Source: Nipponacmea schrenckii
Lineage: Eukaryota > Mollusca > Gastropoda > Lottiidae
NCBI GenBank assembly: GCA_030562195.1
Contig: JAUJPP010000007.1
Location: 1,736,001 to 1,800,000 of the forward strand
DNA: 64,000 nt
Direction of reading: 5' to 3'
The position numbers and the translations under genes are program-made. Positions 57,101-64,000 of the stretch are shown in pieces (position 1 is the first letter of the stretch; each line of letters starts with the position of its first letter). The notes beneath the pieces are model-generated. The model was not told where the DNA came from, searched no databases, and worked only from the letters and a program-made list of their open reading frames with translations.

Positions 57101-58913
57101 CCTGTGAAAGGTAAGGTCAACGTCACAAGATATAAACTATCAAAATTCATAGTTCATTTAACCGGAAGTAGACTTTTAAATAAAAACCATTAAAGCATTG
57201 ATGGGTACTAGTATCCCAGGTCAATGACAGTTGGCTCTACAAAGAACAAGGTCAACATAGGTCAAGGTCAAAAATGAATGTCTGAGGTCAAATATTAAAG
57301 TATCAGCTGATGGAAAATGTCAGTGACCTTTGACCTACCAAAGGTTGAGATCATCAAAGGTCAAGGTAACGAGAACTTAGCCTTTAAACTTTTGAAAAAT
57401 TCAACCAGAAGTTGTCAAGAATTTCTTTGCTCAATCGAAAGAACTCAACCCTATCTTGAGTACAAAAACGAAACATTTCAATACGGCGGCTAAAGAATCA
57501 CTTCCGGTCTGAATTTTTTGTTATATTGGCCAGTTTATCAAAAGATATTGTTCAAACCTATGATATAATAAGACCTGAAGTATAGCGGAAAAAAGAGACC
57601 GGAAGTTTGAGCCTATTTTACGCGTAAATCGGAAGTGGCGCAAAATATTTGACTATTCAAATTGATAGTCTCTCTTTCACCCACAATTAGAACTCAATCG
57701 AAAAAAAAACCGGAACATTCAAATGTGATTTTAGATCAAAGATCACCATTGTTGGCTGTCTCGTATTCTTCTGGAAGCATTTCTCAGAAATAATCTATAT
57801 CCAAAAGTAAGATAAGCGTCTTTCAGAACATTACCACAGCTAATAAAAGATTATCAATTTCAGCATTTCAGTCAGGCAGGAATTTGTGTTTGTAACTTTT
57901 GCGTTTGTACAGTTCCTCTGGTAATCTCGTTTAATGCATTAGCCGGCCATCATACTTTTGTCAAGGTGCCCCTGGTAGCGTTCTTCCCTAATCTTTCGGT
58001 CGTGATGGAATAGTCCTCCTTGATCGTCACTCACAGTCCCCAGGTTATCTGGTCAAGGTGTCTGTTCAAAAAATGAAGCTTGATGCTCATGTTGCTCACG
58101 AAAAGCGAGGATCATTCTGTCCACAAGTTCATCGTAATTATCTGCCGTACTGTTTCTAAGGAAGTTCTGAACGTCTGCAACAAAGGATAACTATGCTGCC
58201 CTCTCCAAGGCGGTCATCATGACAGCAAGCTGATCATCAAGCACACCTACTATGTTCTTCTCAAATGATAACACTGGTATAGCTGTGATAATGTGTAATC
58301 CAAATCGCTTATATGGTTTGTGTACGTTCACAATTTCATAAACCTCAAGTTGCATGAAAACTAGAACTTTCAGATTTGAAATCAGCGCCTAAAACTCCTA
58401 TTTGAACCAGTAAAACATCTAATGCAACCAGAAGTTTAAAAAAATAGCGCTAGTGTTATTAAAAGGTCGTCATTTGTATCCATTTCTCCTGCTTTTCCGT
58501 TTATATTCCTCTTAATGAATGAATTTGTTGTTTTGACTATCGCTTTTGGAATGTCTTCGATGAACTCTATACTTTTGATAGAGTTATCTGTTTGGTTTTT
58601 TTTTGGTATTAAATCTGTCTAGTGTTGTACCATTCCAAGGTAATCTTTACTTGATTATACATTAGTAAAATGAACATTCTTAATTACAAAAACTATACTG
58701 GTTTGAAGACTTCTTAAAACAATCGTTTAAAGTAGCGTGAAGTTTACATTAATGATAAGTTCATTTCATGTAACAAGGTTTTAGACCATTCATAATTACC
58801 TGAAGTGCATATATAGGTAAAAGATAAATAGGTGGTTTGTCTTCTATACGGTAAATAATATTCCCTCTTACTTCACTATCTTCAACACATTGCCTTTCTA
58901 TTTTATCATCCAT
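42152..58913 (-). CDS. slc23a: SLC23 family nucleobase/ascorbate transporter, 587 aa, eleven exons
   Basis: Exons: 58913-58800, 56048-55891, 54878-54790, 53698-53640, 53448-53267, 45756-45636, 45425-45269, 44714-44461, 43333-43060, 42642-42547, 42411-42152. All are GT-AG with matching phases; the total is 1764 nt with a TAA stop. Landmarks: YRIEDKPP before TM1, SGTISVPFLIA, LPIIQGG, WKCPNQ, MVRMREIQG, IGPLTIAPTISLIGLS, YARTDT, ESVGDYYAAARV (E319, D323), PPPPAHAVNRGI, GKIGA, IPEPILGG, LQYVDMSSARNL, FILDNIVPG, TDEERG. Length matches SVCT proteins (about 600 aa). Known role: sodium-coupled ascorbate or nucleobase uptake at the plasma membrane. Odd: the usual TM1 Gln-His is Gln-Gln (38-39), and the signature Asn is Cys370 (SSCIGAIAVTG). 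A diverged paralogue is likely. The fifth intron (7.5 kb) holds a minisatellite and retroelements. Confidence 0.93.
43385..44215 (+). mobile_element. Pearl-like element, core type C, in SLC23-like intron 8
   Basis: About four to five units are marked by GAGTTATTGCCCTTGTTCTTGAAAACGCG, CACTCTAAAAAGAACAATTC and GATGAACTCTATTGAAAATC. It ends GCCAGTGGGTGTATAATACCTTGCCTGGCAAGTTATC at about 44173. It is antisense to the gene and lies between the 44461 and 43333 splice sites. Confidence 0.8.
44461..44714 (-). CDS. slc23a: SLC23-like exon 8: TM8 and the family signature motif
   Basis: It encodes ISGAGFVGMFAAVIA, ESVGDYYAAARV, HAVNRGILIEG and GHATTSYSSCIGAIAVTG, with donor GTAGGC. The NAT signature is normally [Q/E/P]-N-x-G-x4-T; here Asn is replaced by Cys (codon TGT), while the Gly and Thr are kept. 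The exon joins the next as ...AVTG-VASRRV. Confidence 0.93.
45785..47005 (+). repeat. 47-bp minisatellite array, about 25 units, in SLC23-like intron
   Basis: The unit GATATGACTGATACAGTGAA, continuing GGAATTCAAGCTCTATCATGAAGGTGA, repeats every 47 bp (for example at 45901, 45948 and 45995). A longer block containing the variant CATAAAAAACGGGTAAGATATG is itself duplicated (about 46435 and 46770). The array continues at 52864-53160 after an interruption of TE-derived sequence. Confidence 0.92.
47651..48139 (+). pseudogene. Fragment of a DNA-transposon transposase C-terminus (P-element/THAP-like)
   Basis: An open frame of about 160 codons contains SNGGLVFPSNSLIKLLNHCE. This GGL-x-PS followed by an acidic/aromatic helix is frequent at the C-terminal end of P-element-like and THAP-associated transposases. 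No catalytic domain is present nearby. Family assignment is by motif memory only and tentative. It sits inside the inserted segment splitting the 47-bp satellite. Confidence 0.4.
48580..48820 (+). pseudogene. Tail fragment of a non-LTR retrotransposon
   Basis: The frame reads IIEDELHFIMECPLYKDLR and then a Leu/Asn-rich stretch to a stop. The E-x-HF-x3-CPLY-x3-R motif is typical of CR1/L1-type ORF2 C-termini. Only this last part is present. Confidence 0.5.
49650..52863 (+). mobile_element. BEL/Pao LTR retrotransposon, internally deleted, in SLC23-like intron
   Basis: Direct repeats of about 159 bp at 49650-49808 and 52704-52863 share CCATTTATGCCTATTTTTGT at the start and GAGTTATCCGTAACCGGGCA near the end, and are taken as LTRs (their left limit is uncertain). 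A gag-like frame starts near 49908. Zinc-knuckle cysteines (CYRCCDSKDHNLRTC, CSDCGSTQHP) lie near 50330-50430. The RT is at 51287-51994, with BEL/Pao motifs RGVFDSSALHEGTSLN, GPDLINNLLGVLLRFR, the ADIEQMF segment and the YVDD catalytic box. Stops and frameshifts interrupt it. RNase H and integrase are missing: after about 52130 unrelated sequence takes over. Confidence 0.85.
52864..53160 (+). repeat. Continuation of the 47-bp minisatellite
   Basis: ATACAGTGGACGAACTGAAG and further units resume at the base after the right LTR of the BEL/Pao element and degrade toward 53160, shortly before the 53267 splice site. Confidence 0.85.
53830..54688. mobile_element. TIR element of 859 bp with a small internal minus-strand frame
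   Basis: GCTTCGT...ATGGAAGACCGAAC at 53830 and its inverse GTTCGGTCTTCCAT...ACGAAGC ending at 54688 bound the segment. A minus-strand frame from about 54510 to 54269 encodes some 80 residues (SGEPEPKTLPNYILGVNSIT...), with TGTTAG upstream as a possible acceptor. No known family was recognised. A right-end relative lies at 55550-55625. Confidence 0.6.
55550..55625 (+). repeat. Solo right end related to the 53.8-54.7 kb TIR element
   Basis: GACTAACAAATG, GAACTAAGGATTAAAA and TATTCGGTCTTCCAT parallel the sequence at 54584-54675 in order and spacing. Confidence 0.6.
55891..56048 (-). CDS. slc23a: SLC23-like exon 2: end of TM1 and TM2
   Basis: The acceptor TTCTTTCCAG and donor GTAATT give 158 bp. 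It begins QTIICISGTISVPFLIA directly after the exon-1 Gln. In family members this position reads Q-H-Y-L-T. The His important for substrate handling is therefore absent. The reading was fixed by phase 0 upstream and phase 2 downstream (R-LPIIQGG). Confidence 0.9.
56289..56369. repeat. Perfect 24-bp inverted repeat (hairpin)
   Basis: ATTTAAAGAAGGTTGTGAAA-CCGG (56289-56312) and its exact inverse at 56346-56369, separated by 33 bases. It directly abuts the left end of the next element. Confidence 0.85.
56370..57064. mobile_element. MITE-like element with CCCTGC termini and TCTATAGAA repeats
   Basis: CCCTGCTAAAAATGTTCTGT at the left and ATAATTTTTGCAGGG at the right are inverted. The interior carries about ten copies of the palindrome TTCTATAGAA and variants. 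No target duplication was found; no coding frame is credible. Confidence 0.6.
57065..57700. repeat. Segment rich in AGGTCA words
   Basis: CAAGGTCAA, AGGTCAAGGTCA and TGACCTTTGACCT words cluster between about 57100 and 57370, followed by sequence with many CCGGAAGT words. No gene is seen; probably a degraded repeat. Confidence 0.4.
57830..58330 (-). pseudogene. Retrotransposon gag-like fragment, minus strand, in SLC23-like intron 1
   Basis: On the minus strand a frame reads VQNFLRNSTADNYDELVDRM then ILAFREQHEHQ, which resembles a gag capsid-type helical region of LTR elements. Frames are broken, and no RT or LTR is adjacent. Assignment is tentative. Confidence 0.4.
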
Positions 58914-59169
58914 TGTCTGTGTGTGTTGAAATTGAATTCAAGTTATCTTCCCAGTTACATATTCAATATTCAGTTAAATATTTAATTTGAAATATAATAT
59001 AATAACCTTGAATAACGTCACGTCGAGTGTCACTGAGTCAACAAACATCAGTTTCCATATGAGTGACAGTGCTTGAAATATAACATATATACTAACTTGT
59101 TAGAGGATTTATGGTTAAAATATGATTATCATTATAATCTTTGAAAATACTTTTAATCACTAGTTAACT

Positions 59170-59271
59170 TTTAATCATAACTACTGTAGTGATTACGTTC
59201 AAAGCCAATAGCTAATAAATACATTTCGAAACGAAACAAACGAAAGTTAGGTCTATATTTTAATTAGACTA
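59170..59271 (-). mobile_element. One-ended copy of the 114-bp MITE
   Basis: AGGTCTATATTTTAATTAGA at about 59249-59268, with CCAATAGCTAATAAATACATTTCGAAACGAA upstream, matches the inverse of the 33935-34048 element. The second terminal repeat is not recognisable. Confidence 0.6.
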
Positions 59272-59664
59272 ATCCTTATCCTTAAATACTGATGCGATAT
59301 TTCCTGAGGAAACGGCGTCGTGAACATGTATGTAATCGTTATGTACATGTAAATGTATTTATATTTAATAACTACAGTCTTATATCGTTGAATTTTATGC
59401 ATCTAATTATATAATGATTACAGCCATCTTCAATCTCACGTAGAATACGCAATTACATGATTGTTCTGTTTTTAATAGGCATATGTAACAACATTAGAAT
59501 AACACAGCATATCTGTTTTAGGTATCAAACTTCCATTAAAAAACCAGCTTAATTCTATATGGCAACTCAACTATCTAACGCAAATTTAAAGTAATTAGAA
59601 CATATTAAAGCTGAACTCCTGTTATAAAAATAAATTAAATAATTAATAAAAAAAAAATCTTATC

Positions 59665-59700
59665 CGCCATACTTGTTTCAAACTTAAAACAAGTATGGCG
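59665..59700. repeat. Perfect 14-bp-stem hairpin
   Basis: CGCCATACTTGTTT and its exact inverse AAACAAGTATGGCG are separated by eight bases, just beyond the truncated end of the Harbinger-like transposase. Confidence 0.85.
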
Positions 59701-59789
59701 TCTGCCACTCCCATCAAAACTTAAAATCTGGTCACGCTTCGCTTCACTCGGACTCGGTATCGACAACTGTGAACTTCGCTGGCGTGACA

Positions 59790-60540
59790 TTATTTATGAC
59801 ACTTGAAAGTCGATAGTTGTAGATTAGCTGTTCTCTATCCTTGAACCTGCGGAGGAATGGTTTCATCAACCAATCCTTCAAGGGGAAAGCGTCATCAGCG
59901 ACAATCACGCCTGTTTATAAAATTAATTTTAAGCACCAACATCAACATAAATGAATTCGCGTCAACGAGGGCCATCAGAATCAAATAGTGAAATCCTTTG
60001 TAGTTATAGTTATAGTTACCTCCACCTGCAGTTTTCCGAATAGCGATGTGCTTTCCATCCAATGCTCCAATGGTGTTGTGAAAGTTCCACCTTTGAGAGA
60101 AACCCTCACTTATTTGTATCCAGCCTTCAGGAGTGGTAGGACACGTCATCACTTCAGAAATATATTTTGTCACTATTGACTCGCATACTTCGGGGACAAT
60201 CCGAGATGGAATTATTAGCAACTCTGAATCCATACTGTAGACTCATATACGACTCTCCTGTAGCCAAGTATCTTAGCGTATGCGCCAAGCGAAGCCCTGG
60301 TTCAAGTGCTTTTCTAAAGAAAGTATCTTTCTTTGAAATACTGGGCCCTATTCTTGCAAGGATTTAGTGAAACATGTCTGGAATAACTCTTTGAAAGTTT
60401 CTGCACCCATCAAAATCCTCAGCGGCTAGTTCGGCCATAAGACATTCTTACTGCCCGTACTGTGGTCGACGCAATAGCCACGGGCGGGTCCAGAACCGTC
60501 TACGTCGTTTGTGGTTATCAATTTTTTTCTTGACGAGAAC
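59790..60540 (-). pseudogene. PIF/Harbinger (HARBI1-like) transposase, truncated and frameshifted
   Basis: Minus strand. LALTLRYLATG-like (LRLAHTLRYLATGESYMSLQ) is near 60270, IVPEVCESIVTKY near 60200, GFSQRWNFHNTIGALDGKHI near 60060 with the first catalytic Asp, YNYKGFHYLILMALVDAN near 59970 with the second, and GVIVADDAFPLKDWLMKP near 59890. A frame change and deletion lie between VDAN and VADDAFPL. After YNYRLS (about 59820) the sequence departs from the family, so the region expected to hold the third catalytic acidic residue is missing. The nuclease is therefore dead. The partner Myb-like protein was not found. Confidence 0.85.
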
Positions 60541-60859
60541 TGCTATAGCTGCCAAAATCAATGTTTCTTCTTCCAACTAGAGAAGCTGCAAGTCTGTCAT
60601 ACTACACATGGACACTAGACACGTGGACGACAAAATTGCCAAAATGTTCTAATACACGGGATCCGCTCGAAACACATTCGTGCAACCCCAAAACAACTCG
60701 AGACACTCGTAAACAACTCACAAACGATACGGGATATGTTCCTGATACTCTTCTTTTACTCGCAATGCTCGCTTACCATCCGTAATCTACTCGTGATAAA
60801 CTCGAGGTAATACTAATTTAAGTCTAAACTAGCGCATTTTTTTCCGCGAGTACTCTGCA

Positions 60860-61190
60860 CGTACTCGGTTCGTAACTCCCGTAGGTAGGAGAAGGGCTTT
60901 ACAGTACAGTAACACTCAGCGGAATGAAATATTCAACCTTCAAACATAATAATACTTCTTTTGTAGAGTTATTAATGTACAATATTCCTAAGTTTCATTA
61001 AAATCTGTCAAGAATTGTACCTAATAATAAGGCAATAACTCCTGAAGTATTTTTTGGTATATTTGGTTTTCAATTAGGGTTAACTCTTGGGTGATAAACT
61101 ATTTCAACAACTTTCATCAAAATCCATAAATAATTGTTCCTTGTAGAGTGTTTACAAGTCAAAAATCGAAATATTTTTACGTCAATAATT
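60860..61190 (-). mobile_element. Pearl-like core fragment, type C, minus orientation
   Basis: GGAATGAAATATTCAACCTT, CTGTCAAGAATTGTACCT, AAGGCAATAACTC and TTGTAGAGTGTTTACAAGTC follow the reverse order of the 43-44 kb element. Confidence 0.6.
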
Positions 61191-61479
61191 CATATTAAAT
61201 AGTTCGCGAATTTTAACAATGTCACCACCTTTGTCACAATCTGTAAAGAATTTTATCAACCAATCACGTGATTCGTGATTTCGTGAGATAGCGTCATGTG
61301 CGCATGACCATACATCAGAGCTCATGTCGACATTGACCTGACAAGACGTGTTTTTTAAACCATACACAATTCTATGCTAAAATACTGACTTACCTGGTCC
61401 GCTTGTGACTTAATAGACATAAGCGACAGCTTAAAATACCAGTACAGGTTACAAGAAACTTGATAAAGATTCAAGAAGA

Positions 61480-61860
61480 TTGAGGACCCCATTCTTCGGT
61501 CAGCAGGGGAAAACCAAGAAACCCCTGAAAGCTTTAATAAGCTTGACGTCTCTAAAACAAACATAGGTTCAAGTTCTAGATCTAACAACCCCTAATCTAT
61601 GAAAAACGATGCCTATGAACCATTAACGCCAGGTGTGGCACAATCCGCTTCCAAACAACAGACAGGACTAAGGGGAATAACTCCTCAGCAACTATCGAAA
61701 GCGAGAAAAGCGATTTCAACGCCATGATTCTCCAAGAGTTTCGCAGTTTAACATCAACAGTAAATAAATATTTTTACGTAGTAAAAAGTTTCTGTGGTCT
61801 GGGCAAAGAGGAGTTACTAGATGGCGCTTCATCTTCAGCTTTCGCGCCATCAAGGTAAGA
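61480..61860 (+). other. Short coding-like remnants upstream of the SGNH domain
   Basis: Two adjacent frames look protein-like: SAGENQETPESFNKLDVSKT near 61500 and MKNDAYEPLTPGVAQSASKQ near 61600, each ending in a stop. A GTAAGA donor-like site follows GCGCCATCAAG at about 61855. They may be parts of the same mobile element as the SGNH frame; the identity is unknown. Confidence 0.3.
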
Positions 61861-62109
61861 CGGACCGTTCTTTAAAATAACTTTAAAACAGTAATTTACG
61901 TCTTATATATTGAATATCTAGCGTTTAATTAACTTTAGAGTGAAGCGGTATATATCCAAGTTCTGTTTGTACTGATTGAAAGACTGGGTGATTACTGTTT
62001 TAAGCCTCATTTAGTAAAATCTTGCTTTACTATAGGTCTGTAGTATATCGGTACATAACCAGTTACATGAAATAAGGTCATAGTTCACTCACAGTAATGG
62101 CGCGAAAAC

Positions 62110-62730
62110 AATTTTGTTATTACTCTACTTGGAAGTTCATATATTAACAGATTACAAACATGGCTAGGGAGTAATGACCTTTATGTTAGAAATTTCAATT
62201 TCGACCCAAATATTTTCCTTCTTCATGTTTTTTCCAAAGGGATTGGGGGAGGGAAAGTGACCTGTAATAACCATTGTCGCATATGGGAAGAGGCCATGTC
62301 TGAGTTTAAACCAGATGGTATTGTGACCCAGATGTTATCTAATGATTTGGATCATCCAGAAATAAATCAAGAGAAGGTTGGAGAATTGGTCCATAGGCTA
62401 TTGGCCTTGATCAGCTTGTGGGTTAGACGTTATAACATTCGTTATGTAACAATTTGTCAAGTTATTCCCAGATATAAAACTCGACACATTCCATTTCACA
62501 AATACAATGACTTTGTTGTATTGGCAAATGGCATTTTAAAAGCTGAGTTATAAGCACGGACTTCATGGTCTTTTGTAAGTGAAGAGGAATACATCCCAGT
62601 CATCCATCTTACTATATGTATCTAAATGATGGAGTTCACTTCAGTTCAATAGGTACTAAATTGTATTATCGTAGTTTACGAGGTGCAATTCTTCGAATGC
62701 ACAATAAAATAGCAAACCCATTAAAGTAAT
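62110..62730 (+). pseudogene. SGNH/GDSL hydrolase-like domain, probably of a transposable element
   Basis: A frame from about 62110 reads VITLLGSSYINRL (block I, where GDS is GSS), then GIGGGKVT, then VTQMLSNDLDHP (block III-like) and stops at 62553. In another frame at about 62605-62728 follows YLNDGVHFSSIGTKLYYRSL, the D-x2-H block that supplies catalytic Asp and His. A frameshift thus separates the halves. SGNH domains are known in several animal retroelements, which together with the linked repeats suggests a mobile origin. No start codon or host-gene splice structure was established. Confidence 0.6.
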
Positions 62731-62764
62731 AAAAGGTCATTGAAATGTCTGTTGTTTGTTTTGA

Positions 62765-63072
62765 TTAGTTATACCTTCTGATATGTTGGTATCACACAAT
62801 GTTTATATGTTGATAGGCCTATCACACACTTTTACCTTCTGATATGTTTGGTTTTTTGAATTTTAATTTCTGTAGGCCTATATACCTTCTGATATGTTGG
62901 TTAAAAATTTTTTAAATTTTATGGTATAAATTTTCCTTCTGATATGTTGGTAGATCTAATTTCTGTATATACCTTCTGATATGTTGGTAGATTTAATTTC
63001 TGTATATACCTTCTGATATGTTGGTAGATTTTTCAAACAAGGCCAATAATTTTACCATCTGCTATGTTGGTG
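62765..63072 (+). repeat. Short satellite CCTTCTGATATGTTGGT
   Basis: The 17-bp motif (with minor changes) recurs about seven times at 36-65 bp spacing between 62775 and 63070. The cleanest units are (TATATACCTTCTGATATGTTGGTAGATTTAATTTCTG) of 36 bp. It follows directly after the SGNH frame. Confidence 0.85.
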
Positions 63073-64000
63073 GAATGAAATATTCAACCTTCCACGATAA
63101 ATTTTTTCTAGGGTCTCTAGTTTCTTTAAAAAACTGTCAAGAATTGTACCTAATAATAACTCATTAAATATTTTTCGGTATTTTTATGATTTGCAATAGG
63201 GTTCACCCTTAATAATATTTTGATATTTTTAATTCTTAATAAGGCTCATCCTTGGTTGATATTAAACAATTTCAGCGAGTTTTCCCAAAAATGAATGTTT
63301 AGAGTGTTCACAAGCCAAAAGTTGAAAGCGTTTTTGAAAACAGGCGCAATAACTGACACTAAATATTTTTCGAATTATCTGATTTTCAATAGGGTTCATC
63401 CTTGGGAGAAAACCAATACTCAAGCCAAATTTCATCAAAATCCATTAAAAATTGTTCTTTCTAGAGTATTTACAAGCTAAAATTGAACGCGTTTTCAAGA
63501 ACAAGGGCTATAACTGACACTAAATATACTTCTATTTATTTGATTTATAATAGGGTTCATCCTTGGGTAAAAAAAAATACTCAAGCCAAAGTTAATCAAA
63601 ATCCATTAAGAATTTTCTCTCTAGAGTGTTTACAAGCTAAAATTGAACGCGTTTTCAAGAACAAGAGCAGTAACTCATACTAAATTTTTTTTCCATATAT
63701 CGCTGATTTTCAATAGGGTTCATCCTTGAGTTATAACACACTCGCACACCAAGTTTCATCGAAATCTGTCAAGAATTGTGCCATGTAGAGTGTTTACGAG
63801 ACAAAAAACGAACGCGTTTAAAAGAACAAGGACAATAATTCATATTAGATATATTTTGATATTTTTAATTTTCAATAGGGCTCATCCCTTGCGATATCAA
63901 ACAATTTCAGTGAGTTTTGTCAACATTGGTCATGAATTGTACCTTCTAGAGTGTTTATTAGCCAAAAAGTTAAACCCGTTTTCAAACACAAGGGCAATAA
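63072..64000 (-). mobile_element. Pearl-like array, core type C, minus orientation, cut by the window end
   Basis: GGAATGAAATATTCAACCTT opens the array. Units of 161-163 bp are marked by ATAGGGTTCATCCTTG at about 63389, 63550, 63713 and 63875. Each holds GTCAAGAATTGTRCC-like, TAGAGTGTTTACAAG and GAACGCGTTTTCAAGAACAAG blocks. Unit similarity is high enough for long frames (about 61-66 codons) to stay open by chance. Confidence 0.85.

Overview
This is an AT-rich, intron-rich animal genomic window, not prokaryotic. Four spliced protein-coding genes can be rebuilt with consistent GT-AG sites and codon phases. They lie in a dense field of transposable elements and tandem repeats. The dominant repeat has core units of about 160-175 bp, terminal palindromes reading TATACGCCCACA...TGTGGGCGTATA, and GTCC-rich leaders. 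It resembles the 'pearl' / Helentron-type non-autonomous elements known from molluscs, so a mollusc is my best guess (inference only).

Layout. 1-2.5 kb: a decayed non-LTR retrotransposon with an RNase H domain and internal deletion, then a foldback repeat. 4.3-6.2 kb (+): a two-exon polytopic membrane protein that I cannot assign to a family. 8.8-26.6 kb (-): a complete neuralized (NEURL1-type) E3 ubiquitin ligase gene with two alternative first-exon arrangements; its introns hold several MITE-like and pearl-like elements. 27.5-36.9 kb (+): a complete six-exon retinol-dehydrogenase-like short-chain dehydrogenase, divergently oriented from neuralized with only about 0.84 kb between start codons. 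38.9-41.5 kb (-): a broken Ty3/Gypsy element. 42.15-58.9 kb (-): a complete eleven-exon SLC23 (nucleobase/ascorbate transporter) gene of 587 codons. Its introns carry a 47-bp minisatellite, a BEL/Pao retrotransposon, transposase fragments and several TIR elements. 59-64 kb: a truncated PIF/Harbinger transposase, an SGNH-hydrolase-like domain linked to a short satellite, and a further pearl-like array running off the window.

The four host genes show no common pathway: Notch-ligand ubiquitination (neuralized), retinoid/lipid redox (RDH-like), nucleobase or ascorbate transport (SLC23) and an unknown membrane protein. The most notable points are the SLC23 protein that has lost two residues usually critical for substrate binding, the alternative neuralized N-termini that both begin Met-Gly, and the architecture of the pearl-like elements. 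I found no convincing new multi-gene system.
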